A DNA stretch of 64,000 nucleotides from Pleurodeles waltl. Its lineage: Eukaryota; Chordata; Amphibia; Caudata; Salamandridae. The notes beneath the pieces are model-generated. The model had not been told where the DNA came from and made no database searches. It saw only the letters and a list, made by a program, of their open reading frames with translations. The position numbers and the translations under genes were made by a program. The stretch is from NCBI RefSeq assembly GCF_031143425.1, contig NC_090446.1, forward strand, positions 1,021,221,066 through 1,021,285,065. The letters are read 5' to 3'. Of the stretch, positions 1 to 9,833 are shown piece after piece. The number at the start of each line of letters is the position of its first letter. The first letter of the stretch is position 1.

Positions 1-1838
1 GCTCTGGGCTTTGAAAAAACTGGAAAATGCCCAAGACGTACTGTGTTACAGAGCAATCATGAAAATTCCAGTTGGGATACATTTCTCCATCTGTTTTTGT
101 TGAACTTAGAAAAGGAGGCAGCCACAATCTACTCCAATAAAGAGCTGAAACTTCGTCCCGAGTGCCCAGCAGCTTTGAATCACTCACTGAAGAGCAGAGT
201 TCTTTAAGAGCCTAGTAGGCCTCTTGTACGAACACCCAGTCCAAGTTCCAGACTCTAAATCAGAAAAAGTATTTCATTAGCAGTCTTAACCAGAGTAACT
301 ACCAAGAGGTAAAACACCTAGTACTGACTACTGAGAGTTGGCAGCAGTACAGCGTGGTGACATTTCCCATTCCCCACCTGAACAAACCATCACACTCACA
401 AAACTAAAAGCCGCAGAAGTGGGTGAGCATGATGCCTGAGGCATGCACGTACCAACCGCCCTGACCCACAAGTGCAGTATGACCAGACACCTCTATCAAA
501 CACAAGTGCATCAGGTGAAGCACAAACAACCAGAGGATACCATAAATGTGATAGTCCTGACATCTGTGAGCAGCAGCTCCAGTACCTGGAAGTCTACAGT
601 CATTGCCAATGGCAACGAGGACAGGGCTCAGTATGGCCTCCGACCTGAGTCCTTCTAGGCAATGTCTGCTACCTCAGTATGGTGTAGATAAAGGTTAGAA
701 CAGCAGGGCCTGCCCTAGATTTCATATCAGCCAGTACAGAAAGCAAGAGGTTTCCGCTGCCTCAATCAGGGTCTTCTACCTTTTCTGCAATAAGAGCTAC
801 TTATGTTCAAAGAGAATCATCACTAGTTAATTATATTATTAGTGTTGCAATAGTGACCACTTAAGAAAAGATTACATTGGTGGGTGGCCTCAATATGCAA
901 GATTACTAGCAGTGAACAACTGAGTTTATCAGGCATGTCTGTCAGAAGTAATGTAGAAAAGGCTATCAGTGTGCAATGTCACGACACGAGTAATAATTAA
1001 CAGTGATAGTTACAATGCCCCTGATGCCAAGGTAATATTAGTAATCGGTCCCCACTGAGCCCTGTTACGTACCACTAAAATATCAGTTTTAAATAAATTT
1101 TGTCAATTCAATAATTTTTCAAAAAAGTCAGCTTCAGACGTTTCATCTTCAGATGTTTTCTCTTGAATACACACTTTTGGATGTTGTAATACATATATTA
1201 ATTAATAATTGAACAAAGGAAAAGCTTCTAGTTTAGTAGGCTGACCTGCACAAAGGGCTACTTTTAGGCAGCTAAACATCTATAAGTAGCTCACAAGCTA
1301 CTCTTCGGAGAAGCGTTGCATACAGAGTATACTGAGAGTCCCCTAGCTCCAAACTACCGCAGCCGCCTTTTAGCCTTTCACAGCAGTCATTGCAACGCTA
1401 GGACGGCTGCTCAAGGGCAAACTTGAGATAAAGAGCAGACACTGCCAACACAATTCAAACACAGTTTAGATTTGCTCTCATTCCTCTGGTTCACCTCAAC
1501 TCTTCAGCAACTCAGGAGCCAGTTGGCGTGCCCTTGGGAATATTATGGTTTTCTCATCAAGACAATACAAGCATGTGACCCTAAGTTACCAGGACACTGT
1601 ATTTCTAACCCTCGGCTTTCACTTACCAAGCCACTAAAATCTGGAACTTGAAACCTTTGCTGAGTTCAGTGGAAGGAGTTGGACTAACGGTCTTGAAAAC
1701 TGGGATCTGAAAAATTAAAGCCCAGGACTAAGAAAGTGGTGTCCCAGTGATATGGAGGCACCAGATAATAAAAGCCAGTACTTCCTCACACACGGGCTGT
1801 GTTTATGCCTTTCAACGAGGTGTACCACAAACAGCCAT
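1..1838. other. Intronic or flanking DNA, nothing recognised
   Basis: AT-rich sequence with only short chance reading frames. I looked on the minus strand for the kinase exons that should follow the exon at 5176-5253 (the C-terminal lobe of the kinase) and did not see them here, so they probably lie left of the window. No repeat family was recognised. Confidence 0.5.
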
Positions 1839-2325
1839 TGTAGGAAAGTACCATCTTGCCTGGCATGCTACCCCCATTTTTACTGTATGTATGTTTGTTT
1901 TTGCCTATGTGTCACTGGGATCCTGCTAGTCAGGACCCCAGTGCTCATAATGTATGCCCTATATGTGTTCCCTGTGTGGTGCCTAACTATCACTGAGGCT
2001 CTGATAACCAGAACTTCAGTGATTATGCTCTCTCTGCTTTTAAAATTGTCACTGCAGGCTTGTGACTAATTTTACCAATTCTCATTGGCACACTGGAACA
2101 CCCTTATAATTCCCTTGTATTCGGTACCTAGGTACCCAGGGTATTGGGGTTCCAGGAGATCCCTATGGGCTGCAGCATTTCTTTTGCCACCCATAGGGAG
2201 CTCAGACAATTCTTACAGAGGACGTCCACGTTATTTCACAGCCATTTTTCACTGCACATAAGTAACTTATAAGTCACCTATATGTCTAACCCTCAGTTGG
2301 TGAAGGTTAGGTACCAAGTTACTTA

Positions 2326-2505
2326 GGGGGTTATTACAACTTTGGAGGAGGTGTTAATCCGTCCCAAAAGTGACGGTAAAGTGACGGATAGACCACCAGC
2401 CGTATTACGAGTCCATTATATCCTATGGAACTCGTAATAAGGCTGGTGGGATATCCGTCACATTTGGGACGGATTAACACCTCCTCCAGAGTTGTAATAA
2501 CCCCC
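2326..2505. mobile_element. Palindromic MITE (Harbinger-like) inside the solo LTR
   Basis: The 180-bp segment starts GGGGGTTATTACAACT and ends with its reverse complement. The two halves are near-perfect inverted copies around a centre near 2420. It is flanked by TTA on both sides (2323-2325 and 2506-2508), a 3-bp duplication typical of the PIF/Harbinger group. It carries no coding sequence. It interrupts the LTR, so it inserted later. Related palindromes sharing the core GACGGATATCCC-type motif lie at 38851-38912 and 46830-46985. Confidence 0.85.
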
Positions 2506-3190
2506 TTAGTGTGTGAGCACCCTGGCACTAGCCAAGGTGCCCCCACATTGTTCAGGGCAAATTCCCCGGACTTTGTGAGTGCGGGGACACCATTACACGC
2601 GTGCACTACATATAGGTCAATACCTATATGGGACAATTCTATGCAATCCTGGGTCTCTAGCACAGAACCCTGGGACTGCCAAACTTGCTTTCTGGGGTCT
2701 CCACTGCAGCTACTGCTGCTGCCAACCCCTCAGACAGGTTTCTGCCCCCCCCCCCTCCCCGGGCCTGGGCAGCCCGGTCCCAGGAAGGCAGAACAAAAAA
2801 TTTCCTCTGAGAGAGGGTGTTACACCCTCTCCCTTTGGAAACAGGTGTAAAGGGCTGGGGAGGAGTAGCCTTCCCCAGCCTCTGGAAATGCTTTGATGGG
2901 CACAAATGGTGCCCTCTCTGCATAAGCCAGTCTACACCGGTTCAGGGATCCCCCAGCCCTGCTCTGGCACAAAACTGGACAAAGGAAAGGGGAGTGACCA
3001 CTCCCCTGACCAGCACCTCCCAGGGGAGGTGGCCAGAGCTCCTCCAGTGTGTGTCCCAGACCGCTGCCATCTTGGATGCAGAGGTGTTGGGGCACAATGA
3101 ACAGCTCTGAGCGGCCAGTGCCAGCAGGTGACGTCAGAGACCCCTCCTGATAGTGCTTACCTTTCTCAGTAGCCAATCCTCCTCTGTGGG

Positions 3191-3200
3191 CTATTTAGGG
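3191..3200 (+). promoter_or_regulatory. TATA-like box candidate in the solo LTR
   Basis: CTATTTAGGG sits in a GC-richer stretch about 430 bases before the donor-like site at 3621 and about 1.4 kb before the AATAAA at 4628. This is the order expected of U3 promoter, R and U5 in an LTR. Assignment is by position only. Confidence 0.25.
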
Positions 3201-4627
3201 TCTCTCCTCTGGGCTATTCCTCAGACAACGAATGCAAGAGCTCACCAGAGTTCCTCTGCACTTCCCTCTTCAACTTCTGCCATGGATCGACCGCTGACTG
3301 CTCCAGGATGCCTGCAAAACCGCAACAAAGTAGCAAGACGCCTACCGGCAACCTTGTAGCGCCTCATCCTGCTGGCTTTCTCGACTGATTCCTGGTGGTG
3401 CATGCTCTGAGGGCTGTCTGCCTTCAACCTGCACTGGAAGCTAAGAAGAAATCTCCCGTAGGTCGACGGAATCTTCCCCCAGCCAACGCAGGCACCAAAC
3501 TTCTGCCTCACTGGTCCTCTGGGTCCCCTCTCATCCTGACAAGCGTGGTCCCTGGAACACAGGAGCTGGGTCCAAGTGTCTCCCACAGTCCAGTGGCCCT
3601 TCTGTCCAAATTTGGTGGAGGTAAGTCCTTGGCTCCCCACGCCCGACGGTAATCCTGTGAACTGCAGCTGCTCGGGCTTCTGAGCACTTTTTCAAGACTA
3701 CCTTTGTGCACAGCCTAGCCCAGGTCCCCAGCGCTCTGTCCTGCACTGCCCAACTCGCTGAGTTGGACTCCGAAGTCGTGGGACCCTCCTTTGTGACTCT
3801 GAGTCGACCGCTGTCCTCAGATCTTGTAAGTGCCTGTTCAGGTACTTCTGCGGGTGTTGCCTGCTTCTGTGGGGGCTCTCTGAGTTGCTGACCGCCCCCT
3901 CTGTCTCCTCCTCCAAGTGGTGACCTCCTGGTCCTTCCTGGGCCCCAGCAGCACCCAAAATCCTCAACTGCGACTCTTGCAGCCAGTAAGGCTTGTTTGC
4001 AATCTTTCTGCGTGGAAACAACTCTGCATCCTCCAGCACGCCGTGGGACATCTTCTGACCAAAGGAGAACTTCCTGGCACCTTCTGTTGTTGCAGAATCT
4101 TCGGCTTCTTCCACCTGGAGCCAGCCCTTTTGCACCTTCATCCAGGGTTTAGTGGGCTCCTCCCCCCCGCCCCCAGACACTTGTGTGACTCTTGGACTTG
4201 GTCGCCTTCTTTTACAGGTCCAGGAATCCATCTTCAGTGTTTTGCTGGCAGTTGTTGTCCTTGCAGAATCCCCTATCTCGACTTTACTGTCTTTCTGGGA
4301 TAGTAGGGTAACTTTACTCCTACTTTTCTGTGTCTTGGGGTGGGGTATCTTGGACACTCAGTGTTTTCTTACACTCCCAGCGACCCTCTACAACCTACAC
4401 TAGGCCTGGGGTCCATTTGTGGTTCGCATTCCACTTTTAAAGTATATGGTTTGTGTTGCCCCAAGGCCTAATTCTCCCTATTGCATTCTATTGTGATCCT
4501 ACATTGTTTGCACTACTTTTCTAACTATTATGTACCTGATTTTGGTTTGTGTACATATAAATTTTGTATATTACTTACCTCCTAAGGGAGGGTATCCTCT
4601 GAGATACTTTTGGCATATTGTCACTAA

Positions 4628-4633
4628 AATAAA
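4628..4633 (+). terminator. Polyadenylation signal of the solo LTR
   Basis: AATAAA followed within about 30 bases by a T/G-rich stretch, located 240 bases before the right end of the LTR. This is a standard place for the retroelement poly(A) signal. Confidence 0.55.
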
Positions 4634-4873
4634 GTACCTTTATTTTTAGTAACTCGGAGTATTGTGTTTTCTTATGATATAGTGCTATATGATATAAGTG
4701 GTATAGTAGGAGCTTTGCATGTCTCCTAGTTCAGCCTAAGCTGCTCTGCTATAGCTACCTCTATCAGCCTAAGCTGCTAGAACACCTCTATTCTACTAAT
4801 AAGGGATAACTGGACCTGGCACAAGGTATAAGTACCACAAGGTACCCACTATAAGCCAGGCCAGCCTCCTACA

Positions 4874-5175
4874 GTCATCAAACATGATGTGCTGCCCTGC
4901 ATGAATGAGTGCAGCAAGGAAGCCAGAGTCCCTGTGCTGCACTGCAACAAAAGTACAACAGGTTTCATTGATGAGGAAATGCTTCTCCATCCCTACTAAT
5001 GGAGCTCATCTAATTACCACACTTTTCGCAAATGTATCCAGCCAATTTAAATGATTACAAGCAAAGCATAGGCAGGTGGGCAATGAATCATTCAACCAAG
5101 GTGATACAACTGAACATGGTTAACTAACACCTGTTGAACTAAAGCTACAGAATATCAATTACTGCAAAGTTTTAC
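4874..5175. other. MAP2K6 intron, no other feature
   Basis: Sequence between the right edge of the solo LTR and the kinase exon at 5176. It contains the start of the intron downstream of that exon (donor GTAAAA on the minus strand, 5170-5175). Nothing else was seen. Confidence 0.6.
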
Positions 5176-5253
5176 CATGGTGATTCCAAGGCTCCAGATA
5201 TCTGATTTTACGCTGTATCCCTTCTGATTTACTTCAGGATTTATCCTTTCTGG
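5176..5253 (-). CDS. MAP2K6: MAP2K6 exon, subdomain VIII-IX (PER ... SLGITM)
   Basis: The 78-base exon encodes 26 residues starting PERINPE and ending SLGITM. This is the substrate-binding segment after the activation loop, with the APE motif completed by the preceding exon (A|PE), and the DIWSLG motif of subdomain IX whose aspartate stabilises the catalytic loop. On the minus strand it is preceded by a T-rich tract and TTTACAG (acceptor) and followed by GTAAAA (donor). Both borders are in phase 0 and it joins the 5583-5710 exon without a gap. GYSVKSD matches MKK6; MKK3 has GYNVKSD in mammals. One residue, V in PEVNQ where mammals have L, is a mild change. Reading frame open, so apparently functional. 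Confidence 0.93.
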
Positions 5254-5582
5254 CTGTAAATTAAAGAAATCGAAGTAGCATCATGTTTGTTTTTCATCAA
5301 AAGATACAGTTGAATTTGAGTTCTACTAATTCTAGAAGTATTATACTAAATGTGACATTAAAACACTATGGTCTGCTCTGAAGTTGATTTCGTTTCGATG
5401 CTGTTCATTTGTAGAAATATATACAAACATGGATAATAAACCTATTAAGTCATCTGATAGCTATTAAAAATGTGTATTGGATATCCATCTTTTACTAATG
5501 TTTTAATCAATATCACGAATGGCAAATACTATTACAATAACTGGTCTAAATATCTAACAAGTGATCGTGGATTACGACTTAC
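5254..5582 (-). other. MAP2K6: Short MAP2K6 intron (329 bases)
   Basis: Bounded by GTAAGT at the 5' end (minus strand, 5577-5582) and CAG at 5254-5256. It is free of recognisable repeats, in contrast to the neighbouring 29.6-kb intron. Confidence 0.85.
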
Positions 5583-5710
5583 CGCCATGTACGGTTTGCA
5601 GCCGGCATCCATGGTTTTTGCAACAGAGTCAACGAGATAACCGCTAATCCCGAAATCGCACATTTTTACCTGCCCTTGTGCATTTATTAACACATTAGAG
5701 GGCTTCACAT
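5583..5710 (-). CDS. MAP2K6: MAP2K6 exon, DFG and activation loop
   Basis: The 128-base exon supplies the last two bases of the HRD aspartate codon and 42 further residues: VKPSNV of the catalytic loop, the metal-binding DFG, the activation loop with the SVAKT dual phosphorylation motif (Ser and Thr, the two sites phosphorylated by upstream MAP3Ks), and CKPYMA before the PE of the next exon. All catalytic residues are present. Acceptor TTCTAG and donor GTAAGT are both good. The exon starts in phase 1 and ends in phase 0, fitting its neighbours exactly. INAQGQVKM is near to MKK6 (INALGQVKM) and unlike MKK3 (INKEGHVKM); TMDAG is the MKK3-like variant. Confidence 0.95.
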
Positions 5711-7651
5711 CTAGAAGAGGAGACAGACAAAATTAGCACCTTTACAAAGTACCATTCATGCATGACAAAAGTGAAAAAACACACACTTATTTACATGAAG
5801 CTCCATTGCTGAGGAAAGAAACTATGAAAATACACAAAGGAATTGTGAAAATAACATGGAATAAACAGAATTAAGAATTTTAGACCTTAACATTCACGAC
5901 ATATAGGACAAAGAAAATGAATAATGTGCTTGAAAAAAGATTTCCAAATAGCACACCCTTCAATGCAGTGACAAACAGCAGCCAGGGAACCTAATAGCAA
6001 TGAAAACGGGGGTCCTAAAGTCACTGAGAGACAACTATAGCATCCCAATAAAAATAGCAGACAAAAGAAGACCAGATGGCATAATGAACATCAGTCAATA
6101 TATCTATAAAGCATAAACCTATTGGAAGATATTGTACGTTACACCAAACTGCAAGATGACCCATGCAAACAACACAACTGAAGAATTAAGAGGATTGCAA
6201 AAAAAAAAAAGTCGCTTATGATTACAGATCATTAACATACCAGAGCTGCATTGGGGATATTCTCTTGATTTGGACATTTAAGGAAAAGGGACACAATCTG
6301 TTCCACAGAGGACTTAATGCATTTCAAACAACCATTATTGTTATAATTATCTTCTCATCAGAAAGGGACTATTTTATGGACACTAAATTCAGTATAAACG
6401 ATAATCAGCTACACACAAGAGAATACAGGAGTCAGCAGACAAAGCCATTTGTCAGAAAAGAGACAACATTGACATAGAGCACAAGAAGCATGTCACCAAA
6501 CTCAGCTAGGCTCTACGATAGGATAGGGGATGCTGAACACATGAAGATATGATGGATTGTAGATCTGATTTCATAAGCCAAGAGTACAGCTACAGAATTG
6601 TAGACAACCAAATCCTCAGAGTAACCTCTTGGAAATCAAAGGAAAAGAAGTACTAAACGAAGTCCACTCGTCATCCTATACCACCTAGTTAGAAGCACTA
6701 TGCAATTTTGCAAGGAAATTAAACCTATTCTACAGCACATTAAGGGAGGTCTAATTCACTCATTGCATTCAATGATCAAAATACAAAAAACATATGACAA
6801 GCAAAAAAAAAAAAAAAGAAAAAAAACGTACCTAAATCTGCCAGCACATCCACACTTTTGATACAATCAAGAAACTGCATGCAGGAAAGGAGTACAACAT
6901 AAACAGAAAAGTCCCCTGAGCCTCTAACAAGGTGGCATAATAAAGACGTACACAAACTGCTCATGAAGAGGTTATCATTTTGAAAAAATAAAACACGGCC
7001 AAGCGCTATATAAAATATTGAAGCTCCACTCGCAAAGCCTGAAGAGACCATACAAAGACAGTGCTGTGGGTGAGAATCTTTGAGACCCAACATCAGCATC
7101 CGAAAGCAGTACTCAAAAGCTAACATCAAGAGAGAAGGGAAAAGGAAGGTGTATACATACAAGTGCATACAACTATTTTTTACAATGAGAAGTGGTTTGA
7201 ACAGGCCCAGTAGTTTCACGTGACACAATTAGGCTGGCACACTTCTACCCCACTCACCTCCAACCTCAGAAATGAACAGGTTGGAACATTCTGAAAGTAC
7301 AGTGACCAGTGTAAAGCGACAGGTCGCTTTACACTGGTCATTGTACTTCACATCTGTCATGTGAATGACACTGCGATAGAACCTTTATCTTACAGAAACC
7401 TTAACATCACATATAACCAGCTTAATCCAAACCTACCCAGCATTCTAATGGCACCAACTTAAAAACCACCTCACTGTACCCAAACCAGACCAATAGCCCA
7501 GAGGCCTGGCACATGAGTACATCTGCAGTCTCTCTAGCTCTGCACATATTTTGTTTATTTGTTTAACTACAGAGTACATGTTCCCCACTCCCAAACGCAT
7601 TTTGGCGCTAAGAGCACTAAGACTGCTAAGATCCTAACAGAGTAAAGAAAC
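5711..7651 (-). other. MAP2K6 intron, unique-looking part
   Basis: Start of the 29.6-kb intron next to the DFG exon (acceptor side). AT-rich with A-runs at 6200 and near 6805. The longer open frames here have no recognisable protein features. The only structured element I see is the hairpin at 7295-7348. Confidence 0.5.
7295..7348. repeat. Compact inverted repeat (26-bp arms)
   Basis: Left arm 7295-7320 and right arm 7323-7348 are reverse complements in 25 of 26 positions with a 2-base spacer. It contains a paired GTAAAGCGAC / GTCGCTTTAC centre. It could be the relic of a very small palindromic MITE or a hairpin-forming site; no target duplication is obvious. Confidence 0.7.
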
Positions 7652-7860
7652 AAATTATCTGGTAGAGACATATTCTAGTTGCAGATTCCTTACCTGAGAA
7701 TTTTCCCCAGGCGTCAGACTGGATCCAGAGACTTTTCTTACAGCAGTACCCTTAGGTGGCATCAGTCGACTCTGTGCCCGTCCCTGGCATTGTGGTTGCC
7801 GTGATGACAATGGGAGTCAAATATAGGCGCTTCCTCGGCACGGTGACATCAGTTTCTTTT
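7652..7860 (-). repeat. DIRS terminal inverted repeat (3' side)
   Basis: This end is the inverse of 11760-11945: both contain the GCAGATTCCTTACCT core, a CATCAGTCGA / GTCGTCGGTCGA-like stretch, and GTCAAATATAGGCGC facing inward (7816-7830 and its complement at 11774-11790). Confidence 0.8.
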
Positions 7861-7982
7861 CACAACTTTCCACGCCAAACCGCGAAGCCATGATGAACAC
7901 TGCAGTGGTGCCAGAGCTAAGGCCCTAAAGGGGAATCCCCGTCCCTAGAAATCAGTTCGCAAGGGGGGAGGATGGGTGGGTC

Positions 7983-8080
7983 GGTAAGGAATCTGCAACT
8001 CGAATATGTCTCTATCAGATAATTCGTTACCGAAGGTAAACAACTTGATAGCGACTTCTAGTTGCAGATTTCTTACCTTA
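7983..8080. repeat. DIRS internal complementary region
   Basis: Bases 7983-8024 are the reverse complement of the outer end at 7652-7695 (including AATTATCTG and GAGACATATTC). Bases 8053-8080 are the reverse complement of the other outer end at 11912-11939. The two complementary parts lie side by side, as needed for the circular-intermediate model of DIRS replication. Confidence 0.85.
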
Positions 8081-8134
8081 GAATAGTTACCCAGGAAATA
8101 CCATCCTCGGAGAGTGTTGTGAACCATAATCATA

Positions 8135-9081
8135 CTAAAAAGTCCTGCAGGGCCGAACAACCAAAGTAGCCGTCTCTGTGGACCTGACTGTCCAGGCAAT
8201 AACTTTAGGCGGAAGGTCAAAAGCCGTCAACTGCCGCCACTCAATCTCCACGCAAGAAAGCAGAGACTGGACAGGTTCGGGTGAAGAACCGACCCCTGCT
8301 GCTGTGACAGAAGATCTTCCCGAAGGGGCAGTCTGATCGGAGGATCTGTGGCCATGCTCAGTAGCTCTGGATACTATACTCTTCGTGCCCAGTCTGGAGC
8401 CACAAGAATGACGTGGACCCAGTCGTTCTTGATCTTCTTTAGAACTCTGTGAAGAAGTTGTATTTGCAGAATGGTGTATTTGAGGCCTGAGCTCCACTCG
8501 AGACAAAAATGTCACGGAGCGAGAACCACCTTGGAAACTCCAACGTGCAAAACTGCAGACATTGCACATTCCCTGTGGATGCAAACAGATCTAACCAAGG
8601 CTCTCCCCACAGCTGAAAGAGTCCACCTTCGGAAGGCGATGCCATTCGTGATCGATTATGCATAGCCCGCCAGATGTTGAACCACCAGAGAAATGCCCTG
8701 ATGTGCCAGCCACGTCCAGAAGTGTAGAGCCTCTTGAAAAAGGGTCCAGGACCCCACACCACCTCGTTTGTTGCAGTACCACATGGCAGTGTTGTTCGTG
8801 AACACCTGCAACACTTTCCCCTTGATAGAGGAAAGGAATGCTTTAAACGCAAGTCTAATCACCCGGAGGTCCAGCAGGCTGATGTGGAGTCCGGACTCCG
8901 CTGCAGACCAGAGGCCTCTGATATCCGCCTCTCCCATGTGGCTGCCCCTGCCAAGAAGTGACGCGTCTGTCACTTTTGTAAATTCTGGATGAAGAAAGGA
9001 GAGGGATCTGCCTTTGACCCAATCCTGATTCGAAAGCCACCACTGCAGATCTTTCGCAGTCCCCTCCGAGATCTGGACCAT
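8135..9081 (-). pseudogene. DIRS RNase H domain and linker, broken
   Basis: The frame at 8656-9081 has the DIRS RNase H signature: DASLLGRGSHM, an LDLRVIRLAF stretch and FTNNTAMWYCNKRGG (the usual TDN is TNN here). A second frame continues 8439-8665 with DLFASTGNVQCLQFCT, typical of the segment joining RNase H to the recombinase, and a third frame at 8135-8584 carries more of that linker. The switch of frame and the TDN to TNN change show decay. This enzyme would remove RNA from the RNA-DNA hybrid during reverse transcription. Confidence 0.7.
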
Positions 9082-9272
9082 GTCGGAGAGATCCCCCTGA
9101 TCCTGCGCTCACTGGAACTTCAGGTCCCACTGCAGAGCACACATATGGCATCTGGCATGTGTCACTAGTAAGATGCAGGAGGCCATGAGGCCCAGCAGCC
9201 TCAGAGTCATTCTCACCGAAACCCAGGATAGAGGCTAATCATCGGAATCATAGCCTGAATATCCTGGACTTG

Positions 9273-9705
9273 CTAACAGGGAGGATAGGCCCGAAACTCC
9301 ATTGTGTCTAGAACAACTCCGATGAAAGGGAGCGTCTTTAGGGGGGTCAGGTGTGACTTTGGTATGTTTGTAGTGAACCCCAGCATATGAAGGAGGTTCA
9401 CCAGTCTGAAGGTGGGAACGACTTTCTGGGGCGTGTCTGCCTTCAACAGCAAGTAGTCGAGATAGGGGAAGGCTGAAATCCCCGATCTACGCAACCACCG
9501 CCATTACTTTTGTGAACACCCGAGGGGCGCTGATAAGGCTGAAGGGGAGCACGGTAAACTGAAAGTGATCGTGACCAACCACAAATCGTAGGTAACGTCT
9601 GTGGGCAGGCAAGACGGGAATATGAAAATAAGCGTTGTGCAAGTACAATGGCACGATCCAGTCTCCTGTGTCCAAGGCAGAAAGGACCTGAGCCAAGGTG
9701 AGCAT
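9273..9705 (-). pseudogene. DIRS reverse transcriptase fragment, catalytic box altered
   Basis: The 9487-9705 frame contains LHNAYFHIPV and FTVLPFSL, corresponding to the RT core preceding the active site. The 9273-9494 frame contains the active-site box read as YLDY at 9453-9464, where DIRS elements have YLDD; the second aspartate is lost. It then has LGFTTNIPKSHLTP and IGVVLDTM, the usual following motifs. The two frames differ and a 24-base region between them is disrupted, so the enzyme cannot be made. Confidence 0.75.
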
Positions 9706-9833
9706 TTCAAACTTCTACTTCCTTAGGAAGACATTGAGGGTCCTGAAGTAGAGGATAGGACGCAAGCCCTTGTCCTTTTTTATAAAGTAGCGGGAATAAC
9801 GACCACAGCCTACTTCTGGCGCAGGAACCCTCT

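Larger units (their letters stand above)
1839..4873 (+). mobile_element. Solo long terminal repeat, about 3 kb
   Basis: The segment begins TGTAGGA and ends TCCTACA, a perfect 7-bp terminal inverted repeat of the TG...CA kind used by LTR retroelements. It is flanked by GCCAT (1834-1838) and GTCAT (4874-4878), a 5-bp target-site duplication with one mismatch. An AATAAA signal lies near the right end at 4628, and a consensus-like splice donor GGTAAGT-type site lies at 3621. No gag, pol or env frame is present, and no second copy lies beside it, so it is a solo LTR left by recombination. It is interrupted by a MITE at 2326-2505. At about 2.85 kb without the insert it is far longer than ordinary LTRs. 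It resembles a repeat I believe is abundant in newts, but I could not check this. Confidence 0.85.

Noticed and set aside
3698..4357. 219-codon minus-strand frame
   Set aside because: It lies inside the solo LTR antisense to its transcription direction, and has no domain; likely chance in a GC-richer stretch.
6776..7228. 150-codon hydrophobic frame
   Set aside because: Contains a phenylalanine run from an A/T homopolymer and no conserved features; intronic.
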